Shown here piece after piece: positions 15,551-23,837 of a DNA stretch of 37,155 nucleotides. This stretch comes from Planctomycetota bacterium (GTDB lineage Bacteria; Planctomycetota; SZUA-567; H5-PLA8). Every line of letters starts with the position of its first letter. Position 1 is the stretch's first letter. The notes under the pieces were generated by a model. The model ran no database searches, was not told the origin of the DNA, and saw only the letters and a list, made by a program, of their open reading frames with translations. The DNA is taken from contig JAKLKQ010000065.1 in assembly GCA_023150555.1 (NCBI GenBank), positions 1-37,155 of the forward strand. Direction: 5' to 3'. A program made the position numbers and the translations under genes.

Positions 15551-15590
15551 TTGCGCCATTTCGAGAGGGCAGTATAGTGCTGCTGCCCTC
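15551..15590 (+). promoter_or_regulatory. Candidate internal nuo promoter with dyad around the -10
   Basis: TTGCGC (15551-15556), 16 bp, TATAGT (15573-15578). The -10 box lies in the 10-nt loop of a perfect 8-bp inverted repeat, GAGGGCAG (15565-15572) and CTGCCCTC (15583-15590). It is in the 202-bp gap between nuoI and nuoJ, the longest in the operon. The dyad could be an operator or an mRNA stem-loop; there is no T-run. Confidence 0.4.
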
Positions 15591-15658
15591 AACGAATTTG
15601 GCCGCCGCCCGGGTCTCGAAGCGCCACCGCTTCGGTAAAGGAGCGCGTACGTAAGGTC

Positions 15659-16333
15659 ATGTCGCCAGCGATGTTGCTGTTCTGGTTTGTCGTCATCGTG
15701 ATCGTCGCCTCGGCGGCGCTGGTGGTCCTGTCGCGCAACATCCTGCACGCGGCCTTCAGCCTGTGCCTGTGTTTCACCGGCGTGGCGGGCATCTACCTCT
15801 TCCTGCACGCGGACTTTGTGGCTGCCGTGCAGTTGATCGTCTACGTTGGCGGCATCCTGGTCCTGGTCCTGTTCGCGGTGATGTTCAGCACGCACACACA
15901 GGAAGGCAGCGTCGAGCCGCGGCGCGGACGTTTGGCGTTGGGCGCGGGCCTGCTGGTGGGCGCGCTGGCCTTCGTTTCGGTGGTGCTGCTGGTCAAGAAC
16001 CTGCGCGCGCCGATTAACGCCAACGATACCGTCGCGCAGGCCCGTGCCGAGGAGCGCAACCTCGCGCGGCTGGAAAAGCCCGCTCAGGGCGAGGAACCCG
16101 GCAGCGACGAGGAGATCGCCGCGTCGAAGGCCAGGCTCGAGGGCCTGCAGAAGCAAAGCGAGTACCGCCGCACGGTCGGCGTCGATCCCGAGAATCCCAT
16201 CGCCGAACGCCGCGTGGGCCTGGGGCACCTCTTCATGGGGCGGTACATATTGCCCTTCGAGGTCGCGTCGGTGCTGATCCTGGCGGCGCTGGTCGGCGCG
16301 GTAGTGATCGTGCGCAAGGAGACCCGCGCGTGA
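15659..16333 (+). CDS. nuoJ: NADH-quinone oxidoreductase subunit J (NuoJ), with hydrophilic insertion
   Basis: The 224-residue membrane subunit has the typical N-terminal helices and the conserved helix 3 region DFVAAVQLIVYVGGILVLVLFAVMF (about residues 49-75). Between the fourth and last helices lies a charged segment at about residues 116-184, rich in Glu, Ala and Arg (VAQARAEERNLARLEKPAQG and following), longer than the short loop usual there. The protein then resumes with LFMGRYILPFEVASVLILAALVGAVV. The start is ATG at 15659 with GTAAGG close upstream and GGAG further away. It overlaps nuoK by four bases. Confidence 0.94.
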   Translation: MSPAMLLFWFVVIVIVASAALVVLSRNILHAAFSLCLCFTGVAGIYLFLHADFVAAVQLIVYVGGILVLVLFAVMFSTHTQEGSVEPRRGRLALGAGLLVGALAFVSVVLLVKNLRAPINANDTVAQARAEERNLARLEKPAQGEEPGSDEEIAASKARLEGLQKQSEYRRTVGVDPENPIAERRVGLGHLFMGRYILPFEVASVLILAALVGAVVIVRKETRA

Positions 16334-16668
16334 ACACGGTGGCACGACTCCTGGCCCAGGGGCCCGACGCGCTGGCGAACTACCTGCTGCTGGCGGGCGT
16401 GCTCTTCGCCCTGGGAATCTTCGCGATGGTCAGCCGCCGCAACGCGGTGGGCATCCTTATGGGCGTCGAATTGGTCCTGAACGCGGCGGGCATCAACTTC
16501 GTGGCCTTCGCGCGCTTCAACGGGCATCAGCTGGACGGGCAGGTCTTCGCGCTGTTCATTATCGTGCTGGCGGCGGCCGAGGCGGCCGTGGCGCTGGCGC
16601 TGGTGCTGGCGGTCTTCCAGACTCACCGCAGCATTGAGCTGGACGAACTGGACGAGATGCGGCTGTAG
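16330..16668 (+). CDS. nuoK: NADH-quinone oxidoreductase subunit K (NuoK)
   Basis: The 112-residue, three-helix subunit (MrpC-like) starts at a GTG that overlaps the nuoJ stop (GTGA). The family blocks are present: YLLLAGVLFALGIFAMVSRRN, ILMGVELVLNAAGINFVAF (with the conserved membrane Glu) and IIVLAAAEAAVALALVLAVF (with the second Glu). Glu residues in helices 2 and 3 belong to the central hydrophilic proton axis. The length is close to the family norm, with a slightly longer Asp/Glu-rich C-terminus. nuoL follows after 30 bp. Confidence 0.95.
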   Translation: MNTVARLLAQGPDALANYLLLAGVLFALGIFAMVSRRNAVGILMGVELVLNAAGINFVAFARFNGHQLDGQVFALFIIVLAAAEAAVALALVLAVFQTHRSIELDELDEMRL

Positions 16669-16698
16669 GCGGCCGGGCTTCGGGAACGGAAACTGCGC

Positions 16699-18939
16699 AT
16701 GCTGGGCGTATTGGATCCTTTCAGCACAGAATATGCCGTGCTCACCTGGGCGCCGGCGGCGATCCTCTTTTTACCGCTGCTGGCCTTCGTGGTGATGCTT
16801 TTCGCGGGTAAGCGCCTAGACAAGGGCGCCGACTACTTCGGTGCCCAACTGCAGGGCTGGGAGACGGCGCAGCGCGATCCCTTCGTGACCTCGGTTCCGT
16901 GGATGACGATGGGCGGGGTGTCGCTGGGGATGGGCTTCCTGGTCGACAACCTATCCAGCTTCATGTGCATCGTCGTGACGGGCCTGGCGACGCTGGTGCT
17001 GGTCTTCTCGATCTTCTACATGCACGGCGACACGATGTACCGCCGCTACTTCGCGTACATGTGCTTTTTCTGCTTCGCGATGCTGGGCATCGTGCTGAGC
17101 AACAACCTGCTGATGACCTTCGTCTTCTGGGAACTGGTCGGCCTAGGCAGCTACTTCCTGATCGGATTTTGGTTCTACAAGCCGCCCGTCTCGAAGGATC
17201 ACCACTACCAGGAGTTGAAGGCGCGCTACGCCACGGGCATCGACGAGCGCTTCCTCTCGCCGGCGTACGCCCAGCGGAAGGCCTTTGTGATGAACCGCGT
17301 GGGCGACTTCGGGTTCCTCAGCGGCATCATGATCTTCCTGTACGTGATGCTGGAGGCCGGCGGCTACAACAACGGGCCGCTCGATTTCACCAATCTCTAC
17401 AAGGCCATCGTCGACCAGGGCGCTTTCGACACCGTGATGCTGTGGGGCCTCAGTGGCAAGACCCTGCTGACCGTCGCCGGCATCCTCACGTTCATGGGTG
17501 CGATCGGCAAGTCGGCGCAGTTCCCGCTGCACACCTGGCTGCCCGACGCGATGCAGGGCCCCACGACCGGCTCGTCGATCATCCACGCCGCGACGATGGT
17601 CGCCGCCGGCGTGTATATGGTCGCGCGCATTCACCCGCTGCTGAACGAAGGGTCACTCTTTTTCGTCGCCATGATCGGCGGCATCACCGCGTTCCTGGCC
17701 GCGACGATGGCGATGGTGCAGTGGGACCTCAAGGCCGTGCTCGCGTACAGCACCATCTCCCAGCTGGGCTACATGATGATCGGGCTGGGGGCTGGGGCCT
17801 ATGGTGCGGGCGTCGCGCATCTGTACACGCACGCGATCTTCAAGTGCATGTTGTTCCTTTGCGCCGGTTCGGTGATCCACGCCTGCCACCACCTGCAGGA
17901 CATGAACCGCATGGGTGGCCTGCGCAAGAAGCTGCCCGTCACCTTCATCGCGACGTCCTTCGGCGTGCTGGCGATCATCGGCTTCCCCTTCTTCAGCGGC
18001 TTCTACAGCAAGGACGCGATCCTGGCCGGCTCACTGGCCACGGCGATTCACCACGGCGGACTGCACTGGCTGCCCTACATCCTTGGGCAGGTCACGGCGG
18101 CGCTGACCACGTTCTACATGTGCCGGCTCCTCTTCTGGACCTTCTTCGGCGAGCCGCGCGATCGGCAGGTCTACGAGCACGCGCACGAAGACGCGCTCTT
18201 CAAACGCGTCGGCGCGCCGGTGCTGATGATCCTGGCGCTGTTTTGCTTCGGTTTCTGGTGGGGCGGGCATCTGGTCGGAGGAGACATCGGCGCCGTTCCG
18301 GGGCTTTCGGTTGAGGCGAAGGAGCTCAATCACCACGGCGAACTCGAACCGGGCCGCAAGGGTTGGGTCGACGCGACGATGACCTCGCCTGTGGCACTCT
18401 CCGCCGAATCCTACGTGGCGCAGGAAGGCCACGAGGCCGCCGCGCATCATGTTCATGTGCATCACGTCGCTCACAAGTGGGCCACGATCCTGTCGCTGAT
18501 CGGCGTCGCGCTGGGCGTGCTGCTGGCGGCGATGCTGTACTGCTGGAAGGTACTGGACCCAGGCCGCCTGGTCCGCGCCTTCCCCATGTCTCTGGGCGTA
18601 GGCTACGAGATGGCCAGCCAGCTGTGGTTCTTTGACCGGCTGTACCAGGACGGTGTGGTGCCCGTGACGAAGGTCGTCTGCCGCATCTTCTATGCCTTCG
18701 ATTTCGGTGTGATCGACCAGATCCTGGTAGACGGCTGGGCGTACTTCGTCCGAGCACTGGCGCGCGTGGCTCGGGACATCGACAACTGGTTCGTAGACCG
18801 CTGCGTGGACCTGTTCGGATGGACGACGTGGTTCGCGGGCGCGATGACGCGGACCGTGCAGGCCGGGAAGATCCAGTACTACGTTTGCGTGACCTTCGGC
18901 GCCGTGGCCGTGGTCGTGCTGGTGCTGATGATGGTGTAG
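16699..18939 (+). CDS. nuoL: NADH-quinone oxidoreductase subunit L (NuoL)
   Basis: This 746-residue antiporter-like proton channel lies at the distal end of the membrane arm; about 610-660 residues is usual. Key residues are found: Glu145 (VFWELVGLGSYFLIGFW) and Lys271 (GAIGKSAQFPLHTWLPDAMQGPT). The C-terminal long amphipathic helix and the final QAGKIQYYV segment are present. Extra material includes about 25 residues after the first block (KDHHYQELKARYATGIDERF, residues about 172-191) and a charged, His-rich loop near residues 530-595 (HEAAAHHVHVHHVAHKW). Compared with ordinary NuoL these enlarge aqueous loops. Confidence 0.96.
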   Translation: MLGVLDPFSTEYAVLTWAPAAILFLPLLAFVVMLFAGKRLDKGADYFGAQLQGWETAQRDPFVTSVPWMTMGGVSLGMGFLVDNLSSFMCIVVTGLATLVLVFSIFYMHGDTMYRRYFAYMCFFCFAMLGIVLSNNLLMTFVFWELVGLGSYFLIGFWFYKPPVSKDHHYQELKARYATGIDERFLSPAYAQRKAFVMNRVGDFGFLSGIMIFLYVMLEAGGYNNGPLDFTNLYKAIVDQGAFDTVMLWGLSGKTLLTVAGILTFMGAIGKSAQFPLHTWLPDAMQGPTTGSSIIHAATMVAAGVYMVARIHPLLNEGSLFFVAMIGGITAFLAATMAMVQWDLKAVLAYSTISQLGYMMIGLGAGAYGAGVAHLYTHAIFKCMLFLCAGSVIHACHHLQDMNRMGGLRKKLPVTFIATSFGVLAIIGFPFFSGFYSKDAILAGSLATAIHHGGLHWLPYILGQVTAALTTFYMCRLLFWTFFGEPRDRQVYEHAHEDALFKRVGAPVLMILALFCFGFWWGGHLVGGDIGAVPGLSVEAKELNHHGELEPGRKGWVDATMTSPVALSAESYVAQEGHEAAAHHVHVHHVAHKWATILSLIGVALGVLLAAMLYCWKVLDPGRLVRAFPMSLGVGYEMASQLWFFDRLYQDGVVPVTKVVCRIFYAFDFGVIDQILVDGWAYFVRALARVARDIDNWFVDRCVDLFGWTTWFAGAMTRTVQAGKIQYYVCVTFGAVAVVVLVLMMV

Positions 18940-18982
18940 GGGCCGTCCGGCGGACGGCGTGACGTGATACCGGAGCCTTGAC

Positions 18983-21190
18983 ATGTACGAATCGGGTGGA
19001 TTGCCGCTGCTGACGCTGTTTACGTTCGCGCCCGTTCTGGGGACGCTGGTGCTGCTGCTGATCCCGTCGCGGCGGGCGGACATCATCAAGACGGTGGCGG
19101 CGGCGGCGGCAGCGGTGCCGATGCTGGTGGGCTTCTACGTCTTCTGGGTCTACAAGGACACCGGGGAACTGCAGTACCGCGAGTCGCTGCTGTGGATCGA
19201 CGGCCTGAACGTTTACTACCGCCTGGGCATCGACGGGATCTCGGCCCCGATGGTGGTGCTCAGCGGCCTGGTCGGCTTTATCGCGGTGGTCGCCAGCTGG
19301 GGCATCGAGAAGCAGATCAAGGGCTACTTCGCGCTGATCCTGCTGCTGCTGACGGGCATGAACGGCGTCTTCGTCGCCCTGGACTTCTTCCTCTTTTACG
19401 TCTTCTGGGAACTGATGCTGCTGCCGATGTACTTCCTGATCGGCATCTGGGGCGGCCCCAACCGCGTCTACGCGGCGATCAAGTTCTTCCTCTACACGAT
19501 GGCCGGCTCGGTGCTGATGCTGGTCGTCCTGCTGGCCTGCTGGTACTGGTCCGACGGGCGCTACGCGACCAACGACGTCTCGGCGCTGAACCGCCGCATC
19601 GAGCTGCGCCAGGAGGAACTGGGCGAAGCCGCCGCTGACCAGGCCGACGTGCTGGCGATGCAGGCCGAGCGCCATGCGCTCCTGAAGGCGCTCAACGACG
19701 CGCGCGAAGCGATCCTCAAGCGCCGATTCGACGCCGGCGAGGCTATCGACAAGGCTGGCACGATGGCACCCGAGAGCCAGAAGCGCCGCATCCTGAAGGC
19801 CTACGGCGTGGAATGGACACCCGACATCGATGCGCAGTTGGCCGCCGCGCACGAGATCTATCCCAGCCTGGGCGGCATCGGCATGTCCGAAGACGAACGC
19901 GGCCTGCTGCTGGCGGAAGCGAACATCGAACTCGAGCGCACCTTTGACCTGCTGGAGCTCAAGGAACGCTACGGCCTGTTCCTCGGCAAGTTCGTGCTCT
20001 TCCGCTTCCTTGGCCCTCGCAGCTTCGCGGCGCTGATGTTCATCTTCCTTTTTGTCGCCTTCGCGATCAAGGTTCCGGTCTTCCCGTTCCATACGTGGTT
20101 GCCTTGGGCGCACGTCGAAGCTCCCACCGCGATCAGCGTGATCCTGGCGGGTATCCTGCTGAAGATGGGCGTGTACGGTTTCCTGCGGGTCAGCTACGGG
20201 CTCTTCCCCACGATGGCCGTCGCCTACGCGGTGCCCATCGCCATGCTGGGCGTCTTCAACATCCTCTACGGCGCCTGCTGCGCGATGGCGCAGGACGACA
20301 TGAAGAAACTTGTCGCGTACAGTTCGGTCAGCCACATGGGCTTCTGCATGCTGGGCATGGCCGCGCTGACAACCTGGGGCCTGACCGGCAGCATCCTGCA
20401 GATGTTCAACCACGGGACCTCGACCAGCATGATGTTCTTGCTCGTCGGCGTCATCTACGACCGAGCGCATCACCGCGAGATCAACAAGTTCGGCGGGTTG
20501 GCCAAGGTCCTGCCGGTCTACACCGGCGTGATGACCTTGGCGCTGTTCGCGTCGATGGGTTTGCCGGGCCTCAGCGGGTTCATCAGCGAGATCCTGGTCT
20601 TCCTGGGCTCCTTCCGCAGCAAGCTCGGCAGCCTGGGCGGCATCTCGCGGCCGGAGGTTTCCTTCCAAAGTCTGACGGTGCTGGCGGCCATCGGTGTGGT
20701 GCTGACGGCCGCGTACCTGCTATGGATGATGCAGCGCGTCTTCTTCGGGCCGCTCAACGAGAAGTACAAGGACTACAGCGACATGAACGGCCGCGAGATC
20801 TTCACGCTGGCGCCGCTGTGCATCGTCGTGATCCTCTTCGGTGTCTATCCGCAGCCGCTGATCAACCTCACCACGCAGTCCGTCGCCAAGCTGCAGCGCC
20901 ACGTGCTCGACAGCCGCGGCATCGCCGGTAGCGGGGAGAAGGACCGCTACGCCGACGCGGACGAGGAGTCGATTGAACAACCGCACGCGCCCGCACCGCT
21001 TGCGACGAGGGCCCCCAAGGCGAAGCTCGCCGCGCAGCCTGACGCGCCGGCCGGTTCGCCGAAGGCCCCGGAGGCCGCGCCCGCGCCAAGCCTTATTAAG
21101 GAGGCGCAGGCCGAACGCCCCGAGCCGCTGACGCTGCAGACGGGCGACAGGGAAGGGGCTCCGCCTGGGGAGCTGGCGGCGGCGCGCTGA
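18983..21190 (+). CDS. nuoM: NADH-quinone oxidoreductase subunit M (NuoM), with large insertion and tail
   Basis: This 735-residue antiporter-like subunit is about 230 residues longer than the usual 490-510. Conserved Glu143 (VFWELMLLPMYFLIGIWGG) and Lys363 (FAIKVPVFPFHTWLPWAH) are present. Between the helix ending VLLACWYW and the next conserved helix, residues about 190-335 form a charged, helix-rich insertion with coiled-coil-like stretches (SALNRRIELRQEELGEAAAD; LLAEANIELERTFDLLELKE). The C-terminus after about residue 635 is an Ala/Pro-rich, probably disordered tail of about 100 residues. If the standard 14-helix topology holds, the insertion faces the periplasm. CCGGAG precedes the start. 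Confidence 0.95.
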   Translation: MYESGGLPLLTLFTFAPVLGTLVLLLIPSRRADIIKTVAAAAAAVPMLVGFYVFWVYKDTGELQYRESLLWIDGLNVYYRLGIDGISAPMVVLSGLVGFIAVVASWGIEKQIKGYFALILLLLTGMNGVFVALDFFLFYVFWELMLLPMYFLIGIWGGPNRVYAAIKFFLYTMAGSVLMLVVLLACWYWSDGRYATNDVSALNRRIELRQEELGEAAADQADVLAMQAERHALLKALNDAREAILKRRFDAGEAIDKAGTMAPESQKRRILKAYGVEWTPDIDAQLAAAHEIYPSLGGIGMSEDERGLLLAEANIELERTFDLLELKERYGLFLGKFVLFRFLGPRSFAALMFIFLFVAFAIKVPVFPFHTWLPWAHVEAPTAISVILAGILLKMGVYGFLRVSYGLFPTMAVAYAVPIAMLGVFNILYGACCAMAQDDMKKLVAYSSVSHMGFCMLGMAALTTWGLTGSILQMFNHGTSTSMMFLLVGVIYDRAHHREINKFGGLAKVLPVYTGVMTLALFASMGLPGLSGFISEILVFLGSFRSKLGSLGGISRPEVSFQSLTVLAAIGVVLTAAYLLWMMQRVFFGPLNEKYKDYSDMNGREIFTLAPLCIVVILFGVYPQPLINLTTQSVAKLQRHVLDSRGIAGSGEKDRYADADEESIEQPHAPAPLATRAPKAKLAAQPDAPAGSPKAPEAAPAPSLIKEAQAERPEPLTLQTGDREGAPPGELAAAR

Positions 21191-21219
21191 CCGAAGGGTT
21201 TTAAGGAGAAGGGTTCGTC

Positions 21220-22842
21220 ATGCCTGAAGGCTTTCGGGACCTGCTGGGGCAGAACATCCGCCACCTCTGGCTGATCGTGCCGGAGGTTCTGGTGGTCTTC
21301 GGCTTCCTTGTGGCGCTGGTCTACGACCTGATCCTGCCGGAAGAGCGGCGGCGCACGACCGGCTACATCTGCCTGATCTTCATTGTCGGCGCCCTCTGGG
21401 CCAGCGTGGTCGAGATGGGCACCTATGTGAACGACGCCAAACATGCGTACATGGAGCAGCGCGTCGTGCCCGCCGGGCCCGACGCCGGCGCCGAGACCCG
21501 AACGGTGCAGGTCCAGCGCGAACACGAAGTCCTGCAGTCCAAGCCCATCTTCAGCGGCATGGTCCGCCACGACGCCTACGGGAATTTCTTCCGCATGGTG
21601 CTGCTGCTGGGCACGGCGATTACGCTGCTGGTCTCGATGCACGCGAAGGAACTCTTCGGCAAAAACCACGGCGAGTTCTTCCTGCTCGTCACCGCCACGT
21701 GCCTGGGCGGCATGTTCCTGTCCGCCGCAAGCAACCTGCTGATGATCTACCTTTCGCTCGAGGCCCTGTCGGTGATCAGCTACGCCATGGCCGGCTACCT
21801 GCGGGCGAACCGAAAGTCCGCCGAGGCCGGCATGAAGTACGTGATCTACGGCGCGATGGCCAGCGGGATCATGATCTTCGGCATGTCGTACCTGTACGGC
21901 ATCACCGGCACGCTGGACCTGGCCGAGGTCGCGGACAAGTTCCGTGGGCTGGAAGGCGAGATGGCGACCAAGGCCTCGCGCGGCGCGCTGGTTGCGGTGC
22001 TGGCGATGGTCTTCGCCGGGCTGCTGTACAAGATCGCCGCCGCGCCGTTCCACTACTGGTCGCCGGACGTCTACGAGGGCGCGCCGACGACGGCCACGGG
22101 CTTCTTCTCGGTGGTGCCGAAGGCCGCGGGCTTCGCGGTGCTGGTGCGGGTGGTGGCCGAGTTCTTCCCCATCGGCGCGGGCGGCGGCTGGGACTACCAT
22201 AAGCTCGAGAAGGTCTTCGCCGCGCTGGCGCTGCTGACGATGTTCATCGGCAACCTGGCAGCGCTCGGTCAGAGCAACGCGAAGCGCATGCTGGCGTATT
22301 CGTCGATCGCGCACGCAGGCTACATGCTCGCCGGCTTGAGCGTCCTGCGCGATTCGTCCGGCCCGGCCGCGGTGCTGTACTACCTCGTCGTGTACCTCTT
22401 CATGAACCTCGGCGCGTTCATGGTCCTGGTGGCGATGGAGAACGTGCACGGCAGCTGCGAGTTGAAGGACCTGCGCGGCGCCGCGCGCCAGCAGCCGTTA
22501 TTGGGCGTCGCGCTGGTGATCTTCCTCTTCAGCCTCACGGGCCTGCCGCCGCTGGCGGGCTTCATCGGCAAGTACCTGATCATGGTCGAGCTGGCCAAGG
22601 AGCAGAACTGGGCCATGGTCGTCTTCATCGGCCTGAACAGTGTGATCAGCCTGTACTACTACATGCGCCTGGCCAAGACCGTGGCCATCGACGCTCCCAC
22701 GGCGGAGGTCGGCGTCGCCGAACCCACGCCTGCGATCTACCGCGCGCTGGCCGTCGGCCAGGTGGTGGCGCTGCTGCTGCTGTTCGTATACTTTGAACCC
22801 ATCCAGCGCCTCTGCCAGCAGGTCGTCGAACCGCTGCGGTAG
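21220..22842 (+). CDS. nuoN: NADH-quinone oxidoreductase subunit N (NuoN)
   Basis: The 540-residue antiporter-like subunit (about 470-500 usual) is the last gene of the operon. Glu181 (YLSLEALSVISYAMAGYLR) and Lys271 (GLLYKIAAAPFHYWSPDVYE, then GAPT) are conserved, as is LAYSSIAHAGYMLAG. An extra hydrophilic stretch of about 40 residues (about 68-115: VVPAGPDAGAETRTVQVQRE) lies in the loop before the FSGMVRHDAYGNFFR segment. A strong ribosome-binding site (TTAAGGAGAAGGG) precedes the ATG. No terminator is obvious after the stop; only 55 bp separate it from the next gene. Confidence 0.96.
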   Translation: MPEGFRDLLGQNIRHLWLIVPEVLVVFGFLVALVYDLILPEERRRTTGYICLIFIVGALWASVVEMGTYVNDAKHAYMEQRVVPAGPDAGAETRTVQVQREHEVLQSKPIFSGMVRHDAYGNFFRMVLLLGTAITLLVSMHAKELFGKNHGEFFLLVTATCLGGMFLSAASNLLMIYLSLEALSVISYAMAGYLRANRKSAEAGMKYVIYGAMASGIMIFGMSYLYGITGTLDLAEVADKFRGLEGEMATKASRGALVAVLAMVFAGLLYKIAAAPFHYWSPDVYEGAPTTATGFFSVVPKAAGFAVLVRVVAEFFPIGAGGGWDYHKLEKVFAALALLTMFIGNLAALGQSNAKRMLAYSSIAHAGYMLAGLSVLRDSSGPAAVLYYLVVYLFMNLGAFMVLVAMENVHGSCELKDLRGAARQQPLLGVALVIFLFSLTGLPPLAGFIGKYLIMVELAKEQNWAMVVFIGLNSVISLYYYMRLAKTVAIDAPTAEVGVAEPTPAIYRALAVGQVVALLLLFVYFEPIQRLCQQVVEPLR

Positions 22843-22861
22843 GCTCAGCAAAGCACCCGTC

Positions 22862-22890
22862 TCGACAGAATCCGCGGCAACGTCTACACT
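22862..22890 (+). promoter_or_regulatory. Candidate sigma-70 promoter giving a leaderless metF-type mRNA
   Basis: TCGACA (22862-22867), 17-bp spacer, TACACT (22885-22890). The ATG at 22898 is about eight bases after the -10, at the expected transcription start, and there is no Shine-Dalgarno upstream. Confidence 0.5.
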
Positions 22891-22897
22891 TCTACTT

Positions 22898-23812
22898 ATG
22901 GAGCGCCCACGCATCATCGTCGAAGTGCTGCCGCCGCGCGGACACGACGCCGCGCGCGTGGTGGCCGAATGCCGCGTGCTGCGCGAGGCCGGCGCGGAGC
23001 TGATCTCCGTGCCGGAGAACCCGGTCGCCAGCGCGCGCTGTTCGTGTATGGCCGTGGCGCACCTGGTTCAGGAGCAGGCCGAAGTCCCGGTATTGATGCA
23101 CCTGACCTCCCGGGACCGCAACCGTCTGGGCCTTCGCAGCGAGATCCTGGGTGCGATGGCGCTGGGCCTGAGGCACATCCTGGTCATCACCGGCGATCCG
23201 CCGCCGCGCGGCGCGCCCAGCAAGGGCGTCTTCGAATCCAATACGCTGGAACTGCTCGAACTGGCCTCCGTTCTGGCCGGAAAACGCGCCGACGAGAAGG
23301 GCAAAACGAAGAAACCGTATCCGCTGCTGCTGGCTGCGGGCCTGAACCAGAACGTGACGAACATCAAGTCGCAGGTCGGGCGCATCGAGAATAAACTCGC
23401 GGCGGGCGCAACGTCCATCCTGACGCAGCCGATCTACCTTCCGGAAGAACTGGACCGCATCGAGGCCGCCATGAGCCCCCTCGGCGTGGGCGGTTGGGGC
23501 CCATGCGCGAGGACGCAACACAAGCACCCGCTGTACATCGGCGTGCTGCCGGTGCTGAACGTCCGCGCGGCCGAGTACTTCAACACGAAGGTCCCGGGTA
23601 TCAAGGTGCCGGAGTCGATGCGCAAACAGATGAAGGCCGCCAGCGAATGGCAGGCGCGCGCCATCGGCATGGAAGTCAGCCGCATCCTGATCCGCGAGAT
23701 CATCGAGCGCGGCCTGGGCCTGTACCTCATCGACCCCAAGGCCGGTTGCTACGAAACGCCCGACCTGACCGCCTTCGCGCGAGATCTGGTGCGAAAGATG
23801 GCGCGGGCGTAA
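22898..23812 (+). CDS. metF: Methylenetetrahydrofolate reductase (MetF family)
   Basis: The 304-residue TIM-barrel flavoprotein would reduce 5,10-methylene-THF to 5-methyl-THF, the methyl donor for methionine. The pattern LMHLTSRDRNRLGLRSEILG followed by HILVITGDPPP matches the MTHFR domain of the bifunctional YitJ-type proteins (homocysteine methyltransferase/MTHFR) more than E. coli MetF. GLNQNVTNIKSQVGRIENKL and GATSILTQPIYLPEELDRIE are also typical of the family. No methyltransferase domain is attached. The start is the ATG beginning ERPRIIVEVLPPRG; the open frame extends upstream without a better start. sfsA follows after 25 bp and is probably co-transcribed. Confidence 0.9.
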   Translation: MERPRIIVEVLPPRGHDAARVVAECRVLREAGAELISVPENPVASARCSCMAVAHLVQEQAEVPVLMHLTSRDRNRLGLRSEILGAMALGLRHILVITGDPPPRGAPSKGVFESNTLELLELASVLAGKRADEKGKTKKPYPLLLAAGLNQNVTNIKSQVGRIENKLAAGATSILTQPIYLPEELDRIEAAMSPLGVGGWGPCARTQHKHPLYIGVLPVLNVRAAEYFNTKVPGIKVPESMRKQMKAASEWQARAIGMEVSRILIREIIERGLGLYLIDPKAGCYETPDLTAFARDLVRKMARA

Positions 23813-23837
23813 ACGGAAAGCAGCGCCGCGACTTTCC

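Noticed and set aside
18326..20668. A 780-codon open frame on the - strand opposite nuoL and nuoM
   Set aside because: Antisense shadow of conserved genes; His/Asp/Arg-rich low-complexity product with no motif.
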